64,000 nt of DNA from an uncultured Rhodospirillales bacterium (GCA_903828515.1 CAIKMD010000006.1:1-64000), one strand, 5' to 3'; positions 25,191 through 34,182 are shown, counted from the stretch's first letter. The notes: generated by a model from the letters alone, not told the origin. Program-made: numbers and translations.

Positions 25191-25814
25191 TCAGCTCAGG
25201 CCAATCCCCGCGAGGATCACCAGCGCCGCGCCCGAGGCGAGCAGGATCGTGCCCGAGACCCGGTTGAGCCACAGCATCACCTGCGCGCCCGCCATGTTGC
25301 GCAAACCGGCGATGCCGAAGCTCAGCCCGAGCCACCACAGCAGCGAGCCGAGAAAGACGCCGCCGACCAATACCGAGACGTCGCCGATGCCGGTGATCGC
25401 GGCGGCGCCGACCTTGGCGAAGATCACCGCGAAAGAGAGGAGGGTGATCGGGTTGGCGATGGTGAGCGCGAAGGTCGAGGCGAAGGCACTGAGCATCCGC
25501 TCGCCGCCGAGCGGCTCGGGCTCGGAGGGATGCCGCACCAGCATCGCCTTCGTACCGATGAACAGCAGGAACACCCCGCCGGCGAGGCCGAACCAATCCT
25601 CGTTCGCCAACAGCCAGTCGCGCACGAAGGTGAAGCCGAAACCGGCGATGCCGCCGAATGTCGCATCAGCGGTGGCCGCGCCCATGCCCGATATGAAACC
25701 GAAGCGCGCGCCCTCGAACAGGGTGCGCCGCACGCACAACACGCCGACCGGGCCGACCGGCAGGGCGATGACGATGCCGACGGCGATGCCCTTTAACAAC
25801 GTGATGAACAGCAT
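25191..25814 (-). CDS. LysE/RhtB-family exporter
   Basis: This 207-aa inner-membrane protein has six hydrophobic segments and the LysE start MLFITLLKGIAVGIVIALPVGPVG, followed by CVRRTLFEGARFGFISGMGAATAD. LysE proteins export amino acids or related compounds. The ATG at 25814 fits the family; the ORF-track entry extends another 120 codons through antisense sequence. It lies 23 bp before the channel gene on the same strand and may be co-transcribed with it. Substrate unknown. Confidence 0.92.
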   Translation of the reverse strand: MLFITLLKGIAVGIVIALPVGPVGVLCVRRTLFEGARFGFISGMGAATADATFGGIAGFGFTFVRDWLLANEDWFGLAGGVFLLFIGTKAMLVRHPSEPEPLGGERMLSAFASTFALTIANPITLLSFAVIFAKVGAAAITGIGDVSVLVGGVFLGSLLWWLGLSFGIAGLRNMAGAQVMLWLNRVSGTILLASGAALVILAGIGLS

Positions 25815-25884
25815 GATTCCCGATCGATCCCCATGTCCCTTATCGGCGATTGAACGCCGTGCGTCACGCGCTAATCTTGAAATC

Positions 25885-26550
25885 ATGAGCGACGATCCCG
25901 ACGACAAGCTCGAGCAGACGCGGCCGAAGCTGGTCGCGAGCAAGGAGCGTTGGGCGCGCGAGGGCCGGTTGCTGACCGGCAAGCCGGCGCCGCGCGGCGA
26001 GCGCCTGCCGCCGGGCCAGCATCTCGTGCGCGATTGGCCGGTGCTCGATCTCGGCATCGTCCCAAACAACGCCACCGATTCCTGGCGCATCGCGGTCGAT
26101 GGGCTGGTGGAAAATCCGCTCGACTGGAGCTGGGCGGATTTCATGGCGCAGCCGCAGGCGAGCTTCGTCTCCGACATTCATTGCGTCACCGCCTGGTCGC
26201 GTTACGACAATCGCTGGGACGGCGTCGGCGCCCTGCACATTCTCGATCTCGCGCGCCCGAAGCCCGAGGCGGAATTCGTCATTCTTCATTCCTATGACGA
26301 TTACGAGACCAACCTGCCGCTCGCCGATTTCGCCGATGACGACGTGCTTTTGGCGCATGCCTGGCAGGGCGAACCCTTGTCGCGCGAGCATGGCGGGCCG
26401 GTCCGCGCGATCGTGCCGAAACTTTATTTCTGGAAAAGCGCCAAATGGATTCGCCGGATCGAACTGGTCGCGCATAACCGTCCCGGTTTCTGGGAAGAGC
26501 GCGGCTATCACGATCGCGGCGACCCATGGAGCGAAGAACGCTACAGCTAG
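25885..26550 (+). CDS. Sulfite-oxidase-like molybdopterin oxidoreductase
   Basis: This 221-aa protein is a single sulfite-oxidase/YedY-type molybdopterin domain. The molybdenum-ligating cysteine lies in SDIHCVTAWSRYDNRWDGV, and the fold is supported by AIVPKLYFWKSAKWIRRIELV and the terminal NRPGFWEERGYHDRGDPW. There is no twin-arginine or other signal peptide and no heme domain, so it is probably cytoplasmic and of unknown substrate. The ATG at 25885 is the natural start; the long ORF upstream is antisense to the channel and LysE genes. The glutathione peroxidase gene follows after 10 bp, suggesting a shared oxidative-stress role. Confidence 0.92.
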   Translation: MSDDPDDKLEQTRPKLVASKERWAREGRLLTGKPAPRGERLPPGQHLVRDWPVLDLGIVPNNATDSWRIAVDGLVENPLDWSWADFMAQPQASFVSDIHCVTAWSRYDNRWDGVGALHILDLARPKPEAEFVILHSYDDYETNLPLADFADDDVLLAHAWQGEPLSREHGGPVRAIVPKLYFWKSAKWIRRIELVAHNRPGFWEERGYHDRGDPWSEERYS

Positions 26551-26560
26551 GAGGCTCGAC

Positions 26561-27040
26561 ATGAGCGCGTATGATTATTCCTTTCGCAAGATCGATGGCG
26601 GTGACCTGCCGTTGAAGCAGTTTCAGGGCAAGCCGGTGCTGGTGGTCAACACCGCGTCGGAATGCGGCTTCACCCCGCAATACGCCGATCTCGAAGCGTT
26701 GTGGAAAAAGTATCGCGACCGCGGCTTCGTGCTGCTCGGCGTGCCGTCCAACGATTTCGGCGGACAGGAACCCGGCGCCGAGGCCGAGATCAAAACCTTC
26801 TGCGAGAAGAATTACGGCGTCGATTTCCCGCTCGCCGCCAAGGAAAAGGTGGTCGGCAGCGACGCGCATCCGTTCTATCGGTGGATCGTGTCCGAACTCG
26901 GCGAGACCGGGGCGCCGCGCTGGAATTTCCACAAATACCTGATCGGCCCCGACGGCAAGCTGGCGGGAGCCTGGGCGTCGAAGGTCAAACCCGGCGATGC
27001 CGCGATCACCGCCCCGATCGAGGCGGCGTTGAAGGGATAA
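26561..27040 (+). CDS. Glutathione peroxidase (thioredoxin-type)
   Basis: This 159-aa enzyme reduces peroxides. The peroxidatic residue is cysteine rather than selenocysteine (NTASECGFTPQY), with the partner Gln in SNDFGGQEPG and Trp-Asn in APRWNFHKYLI, so the catalytic tetrad is complete. No signal peptide is present. TAGGAGG precedes the ATG by 8 bases and overlaps the stop of the molybdopterin oxidoreductase, which shows that the two are co-transcribed. Confidence 0.96.
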   Translation: MSAYDYSFRKIDGGDLPLKQFQGKPVLVVNTASECGFTPQYADLEALWKKYRDRGFVLLGVPSNDFGGQEPGAEAEIKTFCEKNYGVDFPLAAKEKVVGSDAHPFYRWIVSELGETGAPRWNFHKYLIGPDGKLAGAWASKVKPGDAAITAPIEAALKG

Positions 27041-27197
27041 GCCCCAGGGACGCCAAGAGCCCCGTTTTCCTCAACATTACAGCGAATTAAGACCCTCCTG
27101 CGGTGCGCAGGCTTGATTTTCGTGGCTAAAGCAAGGCAGATGGCGCGGGTTCAACAAGAAGCCGTCAGGCCGCCACACCGGGAGCAATCGCACCACC

Positions 27198-28148
27198 ATG
27201 GACGCCATGATCGAGGTTCGTCGCCTCACCCGCCGCTTCGGCCCGGTGACCGCGGTGGACGACGTTTCATTCTCCGTGCGGCGCGGCGAGGTACTGGGTT
27301 TTCTCGGTCCCAACGGCGCCGGCAAATCCACGACCATGAAGGTCATCACCGGGTTCCTGGCCCCGTCGTCGGGCACGGTCGTGGTCTGCGGCGCCGACAT
27401 CGTCAACGATCCGATCGCGGCCAAGCGCCATATCGGCTACCTGCCTGAGGGCGCGGCCGGTTATCCCGACATGACGACGCTGGGCTTCCTGCGCTTCATC
27501 GCCCGCATTCGCGGCTTCGACGGCGCCGAGGCCAAGAGCCGCATCGACCTCGCGATCCAGCGCACCTCGCTGCAAGGTGTGCTGCAGCAGCCGATCGAAA
27601 CCTTGTCCAAGGGCTTCAAGTGCCGGGTCGGTCTGGCGCAGGCTCTGTTGCACGATCCCGACGTGCTGATCCTCGACGAGCCGACCGACGGGCTCGATCC
27701 GAACCAGAAGCATGAAGTCCGCACCCTGATCACCGAGCTGGCGCCGACCAAGGCGATCATCATCTCGACCCACATCCTCGAGGAAGTCGAAGCCGTCTGC
27801 ACCCGCGCCACCATTCTGGCGCACGGCAAGCTTCTCGCAGACGGCACGCCGCAGGAACTCGAGGCGCGCTCGCGCCATCACAACGCGGTGCGCCTCTCCA
27901 TCGCGGGCAGTTCGGACGACGCGGTGACGGCGCTGCTGCGCCTGCCCGGCGTGCTCTCGATCGAACCGGTCACCGACGCGGAAGGTGCGGGGATCATGAT
28001 CTTCCCGCGCGACGGCCGCGCGATCGTCGGCGAGGTCACCGATCTGGTGCGCACCGCCGGTTGGCCGATCACCGGCCTGCGCGTCGAGCGCGGCCGTCTC
28101 GACGACGTTTTCCGCGCGGTTACCGCGCGCCCCTCCGCAGCCGCCTGA
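27198..28148 (+). CDS. ABC transporter ATP-binding protein, GldA-like
   Basis: This 316-aa cytoplasmic ATPase has Walker A GPNGAGKSTT, signature ETLSKGFKCRVGLAQALL (LSKGF rather than LSGGQ) and Walker B DVLILDEPTDGLDPNQ. It also has the C-terminal extension common in GldA and multidrug-type ABC-2 ATPases. It opens a four-gene cluster with an ABC-2 permease (GldF-like), a GldG-like auxiliary protein and a DUF4340 protein. GldA is named for gliding motility in Bacteroidota, but this set also occurs in non-gliding proteobacteria, where its substrate is unknown. Confidence 0.93.
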   Translation: MDAMIEVRRLTRRFGPVTAVDDVSFSVRRGEVLGFLGPNGAGKSTTMKVITGFLAPSSGTVVVCGADIVNDPIAAKRHIGYLPEGAAGYPDMTTLGFLRFIARIRGFDGAEAKSRIDLAIQRTSLQGVLQQPIETLSKGFKCRVGLAQALLHDPDVLILDEPTDGLDPNQKHEVRTLITELAPTKAIIISTHILEEVEAVCTRATILAHGKLLADGTPQELEARSRHHNAVRLSIAGSSDDAVTALLRLPGVLSIEPVTDAEGAGIMIFPRDGRAIVGEVTDLVRTAGWPITGLRVERGRLDDVFRAVTARPSAAA

Positions 28149-28159
28149 TCGGTCAATCC

Positions 28160-28894
28160 ATGCGCAGCACCTACGTCATCTTCTGTCGCGAGCTCGCCAG
28201 CTATTTCGCCACGCCGCTCGCTTATGTCTTCATCGTGATCTTCCTGGTCCTTGCCGGGTCGCTCACCTTCTTCATGGGCAATTTCTTCGATCGCGGACAG
28301 GACGACCTCGTCGCCTTCTTCAGCTTCCATCCCTGGCTCTATCTCGTGCTGATCCCGGCGCTGTCGATGCGGCTCTGGGCCGAAGAGAGGAAGAGCGGGA
28401 CGATCGAGCTGTTCCTGACGCTCCCGGTCTCGATGACCGCCGCCGTGCTCGGCAAGTTCCTCGCCGCCTGGGCGTTCTCGGGCATCGCGCTGGCGCTGAC
28501 CTTCCCGTTCTGGATCACCGTCAATATTTTCGGCCATCCCGATAACGGCGTCATTCTCGCCTCCTATATCGGCAGCCTGCTGATGGCGGGCGCCTATCTC
28601 GCGATCGGCTCGGCCTTGTCGGCGCTGACCAAGAATCAGGTCATTGCGTTCGTCCTGACCGCCGCCGTTTGTTTCGCCTTCACCGTCAGCGGCTCGACCA
28701 TGGTCTTGGGCTTCCTGCAGGGCTGGGCGCCGGCCGGACTGGTCGAGGCGGTTTCCTCATTCAGCTTCTTCAGCCATTTCAGCACCATCCTGCGCGGCGT
28801 CATCGATCTGCGCGACGCGGTGTTCTTCCTCTCGGTGATGGCGCTGTTCCTCTACGCCAACGCCGTGATCGTCGATCTCAAGAAGGCGGATTGA
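28160..28894 (+). CDS. ABC-2 permease, GldF-like
   Basis: This 244-aa inner-membrane protein has about six transmembrane helices. The N-terminus RSTYVIFCRELASYFATPLAYVFI and the segment MRLWAEERKSGTIELFLTLPVS are typical of the NosY/GldF ABC-2 family. I chose the ATG at 28160, 11 bases after the ATPase stop; the ORF-track entry begins inside the ATPase gene. The GldG-like gene follows after 7 bp. It would form the membrane pore driven by the upstream ATPase. Confidence 0.92.
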   Translation: MRSTYVIFCRELASYFATPLAYVFIVIFLVLAGSLTFFMGNFFDRGQDDLVAFFSFHPWLYLVLIPALSMRLWAEERKSGTIELFLTLPVSMTAAVLGKFLAAWAFSGIALALTFPFWITVNIFGHPDNGVILASYIGSLLMAGAYLAIGSALSALTKNQVIAFVLTAAVCFAFTVSGSTMVLGFLQGWAPAGLVEAVSSFSFFSHFSTILRGVIDLRDAVFFLSVMALFLYANAVIVDLKKAD

Positions 28895-28901
28895 GCGCGC
28901 C

Positions 28902-30881
28902 ATGAGCTTTTTCCCGCTGTCCCGCCGCGCCGCCGGCATCACCGGCCTTCTCGCCGCCGCGATCCTCTTCGTCGCCGTGAACGTCATCGCCAACCGCACC
29001 GTCGGCGGAACGCGCATCGACCTGAGTCAGGGCAAGCTCTACACGCTGTCGCCCGGTACCCGCGCGACCCTGTCGAAGATCGACGAGAAGCTGGTCCTGC
29101 GCTTTTACTTTTCGAAGAAGCTCGGCGACGAGATTCCGTCCTACGGCGTCTATGGCCAGCGCGTGCGCGAACTGCTTCAGGAATACACCGCCGCCGCGAA
29201 CGGCAAGATCGAGCTGCAACTGCTCGACCCGCTGCCGTTCTCCGACGTCGAGGATCGCGCCGTCGCCTTCGGGTTGCAGGGCGTGCCGCTCGACCAGGGT
29301 GGCGAGCAGGTTTATTTCGGCCTCGCCGCGACCAACTCGACCGACGATCAGCAGGTCATCGCGTTCTTCCAGCCCGAGCGCGAACGCTTCCTCGAATACG
29401 ATCTGACCAAGCTCATTCACAGCCTCGCTTTCCCGAAGAAGACGGTGGTCGGCCTGATCACCGACCTGCCGCTCGAGGGCGATCTGATGGCGGCGATGCA
29501 GGGTCAGCCGATGATCCCCTATCAGGTCATCAGCCAGATCAAGCCGCTCTATGACATCCAGGACCTGTCCGAGGATCTCGACGTCGTTCCCGACAATGTC
29601 GACGTGCTGATGGTCGCGCATCCGCAGCATTTGACCGACAAGACGCTCTACGCGATCGACCAGTACGTGTTGAAGGGCGGCAAGGCGCTGGTCTTCGTCG
29701 ATCCGAACTCGGAAACGCAGCAGATGCATCCGAGTCAGCTCAATCCGCCGGGCACGCCGCTCGACAGCAATCTCGAGAAGCTGTTCAAGGCGTGGGGCGT
29801 GACGGTGGAGCCGAAGATGGTCGCGGGCGACCGCCGGGCCGCGCGCCGCGTCAATGCCGGCACCGCCGAGCACGTCGTGGCGATGGATTACCTCGCCTGG
29901 TTGTCGCTCGACCAGACCAACGTCAATCACGACGACCTGATCACCGCCGATTTGAGCCACGTCAACATGGCCTCGGCGGGCATCGTCGATCCCTTGCCCG
30001 ACGCGAAGACCAGCTTCACGCCGCTGATCACCACCTCGGTCGATTCGATGGCGATCCCGGTCGCGAAGATTCAGGTTGCCGGCGGCGTTCCCGATATCGG
30101 CGGGCTGCTGAAGGACTTCCAGGCCGGCGGCAAGAAGCTGGCGCTCGCCGCCCATGTCACCGGACCGGCCGCCACGGCGTTCCCCGACGGCCCGCCCAAA
30201 GACGAAAAGAAAGACGCGGCCGCTGCCAAGGACGCGGGGGGCAAAGACGCCGCCGCGCCGGCGACACCCGCGCCCGCGACGCCGCCCGGTCCGCCGCAGC
30301 TCAAGAATTCGGCCGAGCCGATCAACGTCGTGGTCGTTGGCGACACCGACATTCTCGAAGACCGCTTCTGGGTCCAGACCCAGGATTTCTTCGGTCAGAG
30401 CGTGGTCATTCCGGTCGCCAATAACGGCGATTTCGTCGCCAACGCGATCGACGTGCTGTCGGGCGGCAACGATCTCATCAGCCTGCGCAGCCGCGGCACC
30501 TCGGCGCGTCCGTTCGAGCTGATCGTCGATATCCAGCGCGTCGCCGACGCGCGCTATCAGGCGACCGAGAAGGATCTCGAATCGAAGCTCAAGGACACGC
30601 AGGACAAGATCAAGCAACTGCGCGATCAGGGCGGCCGGCCGGGCGCGGCGCTTGCCGCCGAGCAGGAGCAGACGATCGACAGCTTCCGCGGCGACATGAT
30701 CGCCATCCGCCAGCAACTGCGTCAGGTCCAGCTCGCATTGCGCCAGGACATCACGCGCCTGCAGGGGGTGACCGAGTTCTTCGACATCGCCTTCATTCCG
30801 ATCGTGGTCGGCGTCGTCGCCATGATCGTCGGCATCGTGCGGCTGCGCCGCCGCAAGCGTCACGCCGACGCGGTTTCCTGA
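28902..30881 (+). CDS. GldG-family ABC auxiliary protein
   Basis: This 659-aa protein has an N-terminal helix (GITGLLAAAILFVAVNVIAN), a large extracytoplasmic GldG-like domain beginning RIDLSQGKLYTLSPGTRATL, and a final transmembrane helix near the C-terminus (FFDIAFIPIVVGVVAMIVGIV) with a basic tail. A low-complexity Lys/Ala/Pro linker (KDEKKDAAAAKDAGG) lies around residues 430-465. A coiled-coil-like stretch of Gln- and Arg-rich heptads precedes the last helix. It resembles the IFT52/GldG domain that acts with GldA/GldF. It is in one transcript with its neighbours (7 and 10-bp gaps). Confidence 0.9.
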   Translation: MSFFPLSRRAAGITGLLAAAILFVAVNVIANRTVGGTRIDLSQGKLYTLSPGTRATLSKIDEKLVLRFYFSKKLGDEIPSYGVYGQRVRELLQEYTAAANGKIELQLLDPLPFSDVEDRAVAFGLQGVPLDQGGEQVYFGLAATNSTDDQQVIAFFQPERERFLEYDLTKLIHSLAFPKKTVVGLITDLPLEGDLMAAMQGQPMIPYQVISQIKPLYDIQDLSEDLDVVPDNVDVLMVAHPQHLTDKTLYAIDQYVLKGGKALVFVDPNSETQQMHPSQLNPPGTPLDSNLEKLFKAWGVTVEPKMVAGDRRAARRVNAGTAEHVVAMDYLAWLSLDQTNVNHDDLITADLSHVNMASAGIVDPLPDAKTSFTPLITTSVDSMAIPVAKIQVAGGVPDIGGLLKDFQAGGKKLALAAHVTGPAATAFPDGPPKDEKKDAAAAKDAGGKDAAAPATPAPATPPGPPQLKNSAEPINVVVVGDTDILEDRFWVQTQDFFGQSVVIPVANNGDFVANAIDVLSGGNDLISLRSRGTSARPFELIVDIQRVADARYQATEKDLESKLKDTQDKIKQLRDQGGRPGAALAAEQEQTIDSFRGDMIAIRQQLRQVQLALRQDITRLQGVTEFFDIAFIPIVVGVVAMIVGIVRLRRRKRHADAVS

Positions 30882-30891
30882 GGAGGCTCGG

Positions 30892-31923
30892 ATGCAGAAC
30901 AAAGGCCTCGCCTGGCTTCTCGGCGCCACGATTGTCGCTGTCGTCGTTGCCGTGCTGGTTTCGCGCGGGACGGCGCCGCGGATCGATCCGCTCGCCGGCC
31001 AACCCGTCCTGCCCGAAGCGGCCAAGCGTCTCGGCGATATCGGCCGCATGGCGCTGATCCACGGCGATCAGAAGACCACGCTCACGAAGAGCGGCGAGGC
31101 CTGGTCGGTGGTCGAGCGCGGCGGTTACGCCGCCGAGACCATCAAGGTGCGCCAGGCGCTGCTGGGTCTCGCCGATCTGAAATACGTCGAGCCGAAAACG
31201 GCGCAGCCGAACGCCTATCCGCGCCTCGCGGTCGAGGATGCCGGCGCCAAGGATTCGAAATCGACGCTGGTGACGCTCGCCGATGCCAACGGCGCGCTGC
31301 TGGGCGAGGTGCTCGCCGGCAATCATCGCGCCGGCCAGCTCGGCGGCGGCGAGGGCGGCGTCTATGTGCGCAAACCCGGCACCACCCAATCCTGGCTCGC
31401 GCGCGGCAATCTCGATCTCGCCGGCGACACCGCCGCATGGCTCGACAAGAAGCTGATGGACTTGCCGGCGGCGCAGGTGAAGCAGGCGGTGCTGACCCAG
31501 CCCGACGGCAGCAAGGTCACGCTGACCCGCGACAAGCCCGAGGACAAACTGCGCCTAGTCGAATTGCCCAAGGACAAGAAGCTCAAATATGACAGCGTCC
31601 TCGACGACGCGGCGGGTGTGCTCGGCGGGTTGACGCTCGACGACGTGCGCCCGGCCAAGGATTTCACCTTTCCGAGCGACGGCGTATCGAAGGCGCAATT
31701 CACCGCGTTCTCGGGTCTCGTCGTCAGTGTCGATCTGGTCGACAAGGACGGGCTGAGCTTCGCGCGGATCACCGCGACGGGCAGCGGCGACGGCCAGAAG
31801 CCGGCGACCGATCTCGCCGCCCAGACATCGCCGTGGATCTATGTGCTGTCGAGCGCCAAGGCCAAAACCCTGCGCGACAAGCTCGACGATCTCACCGAAG
31901 CGCCGACGCCCAAGGGCTCCTGA
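30892..31923 (+). CDS. DUF4340-domain protein
   Basis: This 343-aa protein has one N-terminal membrane helix (LAWLLGATIVAVVVAVLVS) and a long extracytoplasmic part of repeated beta-rich units (GRMALIHGDQKTTLTKSGEAWSV, then VLTQPDGSKVTLTRDKPEDKL), which is the DUF4340 pattern. Its placement 10 bp after the GldG-like gene is typical; DUF4340 proteins usually accompany GldA/F/G. TGAGGAGG precedes the ATG. The function is unknown. It probably forms a periplasmic complex with the GldG-like protein. Confidence 0.88.
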   Translation: MQNKGLAWLLGATIVAVVVAVLVSRGTAPRIDPLAGQPVLPEAAKRLGDIGRMALIHGDQKTTLTKSGEAWSVVERGGYAAETIKVRQALLGLADLKYVEPKTAQPNAYPRLAVEDAGAKDSKSTLVTLADANGALLGEVLAGNHRAGQLGGGEGGVYVRKPGTTQSWLARGNLDLAGDTAAWLDKKLMDLPAAQVKQAVLTQPDGSKVTLTRDKPEDKLRLVELPKDKKLKYDSVLDDAAGVLGGLTLDDVRPAKDFTFPSDGVSKAQFTAFSGLVVSVDLVDKDGLSFARITATGSGDGQKPATDLAAQTSPWIYVLSSAKAKTLRDKLDDLTEAPTPKGS

Positions 31924-31963
31924 CCGCTCGCGCCGGCGCCGGGTTTTTCGCTAAGCTCGGCGC

Positions 31964-32485
31964 ATGAAGCTGCTTATCGGCGCGCGCGACAAGTATCCCG
32001 GTTGGGAAACCCTCGATATCGAGCCGGGCCCCGAGGTCGACCATGTCGGCGACTGCCGGGACCTGTCGCGTTTCGCCGATGGCGCGGTGGAGACGATCTA
32101 CGCGAGCCACGTGCTGGAGCACGTCGCTTTCGCCGACATCGCGGCGACGCTCAGGGGGTGGCACCGGGTACTGGCGGACGACGGCACCGTGATGATCAGC
32201 GTGCCGGACCTCAATATCCTCAGCCAGATCTATCTGTCGCCGCAGTTGCAGGGCGAAGAGAAATTCAAGGTCGTCACGATGATCTTCGGCGGCCAGAGCG
32301 ATCCGCATGATTTCCACTACATGGGATACGACCTGGAGACGTTGGCGTTCTGCCTCTATCAGGCGGGTTTTCGCGACATGGCGCGGGTGGTGGATTTCGG
32401 TTTGTTCGACGATACCAGCGTCACGAAATTCCACGGCGTCGCGATCAGCCTGAACGTCACCGCGCGCAAGGCCGGAGCGGACTGA
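31964..32485 (+). CDS. Small SAM-dependent methyltransferase-like protein
   Basis: This 173-aa cytoplasmic protein looks like a short class I methyltransferase domain. YASHVLEHVAFADIAATLRGWHRVLADDGTVMISVPDL is the motif of type-11 methyltransferases, but the usual N-terminal GxGxG SAM loop is replaced by KLLIGARDKYPGWETLDIEP, as in predicted methyltransferases of glycan-synthesis loci. It stands alone after the GldG/DUF4340 cluster with a 40-bp gap. The target is unknown; it may bind SAM weakly or not at all. Confidence 0.75.
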   Translation: MKLLIGARDKYPGWETLDIEPGPEVDHVGDCRDLSRFADGAVETIYASHVLEHVAFADIAATLRGWHRVLADDGTVMISVPDLNILSQIYLSPQLQGEEKFKVVTMIFGGQSDPHDFHYMGYDLETLAFCLYQAGFRDMARVVDFGLFDDTSVTKFHGVAISLNVTARKAGAD

Positions 32486-32553
32486 TCGCCGATCTCGCAT
32501 TGTCGTCTGCGCATCCCCATATCGGGATCGGAGATTTTGCGACGGAGGCGGGG

Positions 32554-33405
32554 ATGCTCGATCAGGCAAACGGTACGCGGCAGGTTCAGACGCTGTCGCG
32601 CGGCGAGGCGACCAGCGACGGCGCGGGCGTGAAGCTTCATCGCGTCATCGGCAATCGCGCGCTCGGCGAACTCGATCCGTTTCTGCTGCTCGACGAATTC
32701 CGCTCCGAGGATGGAGCCGACTATATCGGCGGTTTCCCCGATCATCCGCATCGCGGCTTCGAGACGGTGACCTACATGCTGGCAGGGCGCATGCGCCATG
32801 CCGACAACAAGGGCCATAGCGGCCTGCTGCGTCCGGGTAGCGTGCAGTGGATGACCGCCGGTCGCGGCATCGTCCATTCCGAGATGCCCGAGCAGGAGGA
32901 AGGCCTGATGTGGGGCTTTCAGCTCTGGGTCAATCTGCCGGCCAAGGACAAGATGACCGCGCCGCGCTACCAGGAATTCGATCCTGCCGACGTGCCGCTG
33001 GCGGAGCTGCCGGGCGGCGTGCGCGTCCGCGTGATCGCCGGCACGATCGCCGGTGTTACTGGTCCGGTCAACGGGATCGCGACCATGCCGACGCTGATGG
33101 ACGTTGAATTGCCGGCGGGTGGCACGTTCGCGCACGATCTTCCGGCGGGCCACAACGTCTTCGTCTATCCGTTCGAGGGCGATGTCTCGGTCGGCGATCC
33201 GGCGGTCGCGGTGCCGAGGGGCACGCTCGCGGCGTTGGGGCCGGGCACGCGGGTGTCGTTTGTGGCCGGATCCGCGCCGTCGCGCGTGCTGCTGGCGGCG
33301 GCACAACCGCTCGACGAGCAGATCGTGCGGTATGGTCCCTTCGTGATGAACACGCCGGATCAGATCCGCGCGGCGATCGCGGATTTCCAGGCGGGTCGGT
33401 TCTAG
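32554..33405 (+). CDS. Pirin-family protein
   Basis: This roughly 283-aa protein is a bicupin pirin. The iron-binding region of the first cupin is DHPHRGFETVTYMLAGRMRHADNKGHSG, and QWMTAGRGIVHSEMPEQEEGLMWGFQLWVNLP follows, which is diagnostic. Bacterial pirins include quercetinases and redox-related regulators; activity cannot be assigned. The ATG at 32554 with GGAGG 5 bases upstream is the better start; the ORF-track entry uses a TTG 54 bases earlier. Confidence 0.93.
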   Translation: MLDQANGTRQVQTLSRGEATSDGAGVKLHRVIGNRALGELDPFLLLDEFRSEDGADYIGGFPDHPHRGFETVTYMLAGRMRHADNKGHSGLLRPGSVQWMTAGRGIVHSEMPEQEEGLMWGFQLWVNLPAKDKMTAPRYQEFDPADVPLAELPGGVRVRVIAGTIAGVTGPVNGIATMPTLMDVELPAGGTFAHDLPAGHNVFVYPFEGDVSVGDPAVAVPRGTLAALGPGTRVSFVAGSAPSRVLLAAAQPLDEQIVRYGPFVMNTPDQIRAAIADFQAGRF

Positions 33406-33417
33406 GGCCGATCGGTT

Positions 33418-33702
33418 CTAGGGTTTGGACTTGGGTGGCGGGGCGATGGTATCGGGGTCGGGATAGACGCCCATATAGCCGCTCAACCGCTCGGGCCGAG
33501 CCTCGGTGTAGCAATCGACCGAAGCGAGCGTGCGATAGCAATATTGCGCGGTGATCGGTGGCGGCGCCGCGTTGGCGGCGACCGGCGACGGGAAATTGGC
33601 CGGCCAGCGGCTTTGCGGGGCGGCGAATTCGGCGCGGTTTTGCCAGGCGTTACAGCCGGACAATAGCAAGGTCAGGGCGATGAAAGTGAATCGGAACGCC
33701 AT
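33418..33702 (-). CDS. Small hypothetical lipoprotein
   Basis: This 94-aa protein begins MAFRFTFIALTLLLSGC, a clear lipoprotein signal with lipobox LSGC. The mature part is Pro/Ala-rich and contains CYRTLASVDCYTEARPERL, a short segment with two cysteines that may form a disulfide, then a Pro-rich end. The ATG at 33702 is preferred over the longer ORF because the signal starts there. It is divergent from another small lipoprotein gene. Function unknown. Confidence 0.7.
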   Translation of the reverse strand: MAFRFTFIALTLLLSGCNAWQNRAEFAAPQSRWPANFPSPVAANAAPPPITAQYCYRTLASVDCYTEARPERLSGYMGVYPDPDTIAPPPKSKP

Positions 33703-33851
33703 GCCGCGCGAAAACTCCGAATGAAAGACGAGCAAGAGGGCCGAATTGGGACAAGACGAGAACCCGATCCGCGGCTAGTCTACGGGCGAGACCGTTAACC
33801 AAACCTTGCCGGTGGCCGCGTCTGGCTGTCGCAAGAAGGATCGAAGACGCA

Positions 33852-34163
33852 ATGAAGCGCATCGTGATGCTCGCCGCTGTCGCCCTGCTCGCGGGCTGTT
33901 CCAGTTCCCCCAGTTGGGTCAAGGACGGGTCGCCGCCGCCCCAGACCGCACGGGCCATCTCGGATTGCGAAGCCCAGGGCCGCGAGGCGACGCGGCGCGA
34001 TACCAACATCATGAACGACATCATGGCGACGCGCGGCGGCGATTGGGCGCGCAGCGGCGTGAAGGAAACCCAGGTTCAGATGTTCACCGCGTCGAACGAG
34101 CCGCGCTTCGAAGACGTGGTCAAACGCTGCATGGCGGCCAAGGGCTACATTCCGAGCCCTTGA
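33852..34163 (+). CDS. Small hypothetical lipoprotein
   Basis: This 103-aa protein has the lipoprotein signal MKRIVMLAAVALLAGC. The mature part carries two cysteines (SDCEAQGRE and KRCMAAKGYIPSP); the second matches the C-terminal CMxxKGY motif seen in many small proteobacterial lipoproteins. AAGGATCGAAGACGCA precedes the ATG. It is divergent from the other small lipoprotein. Function unknown. Confidence 0.78.
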   Translation: MKRIVMLAAVALLAGCSSSPSWVKDGSPPPQTARAISDCEAQGREATRRDTNIMNDIMATRGGDWARSGVKETQVQMFTASNEPRFEDVVKRCMAAKGYIPSP

Positions 34164-34182
34164 GCCGTCCGCTCCCCAACCG

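Noticed and set aside
28878-31049. Minus-strand ORF of 723 codons opposite the GldG-like gene
   Set aside because: Shadow of a gene whose plus-strand protein has clear domain and membrane signals.
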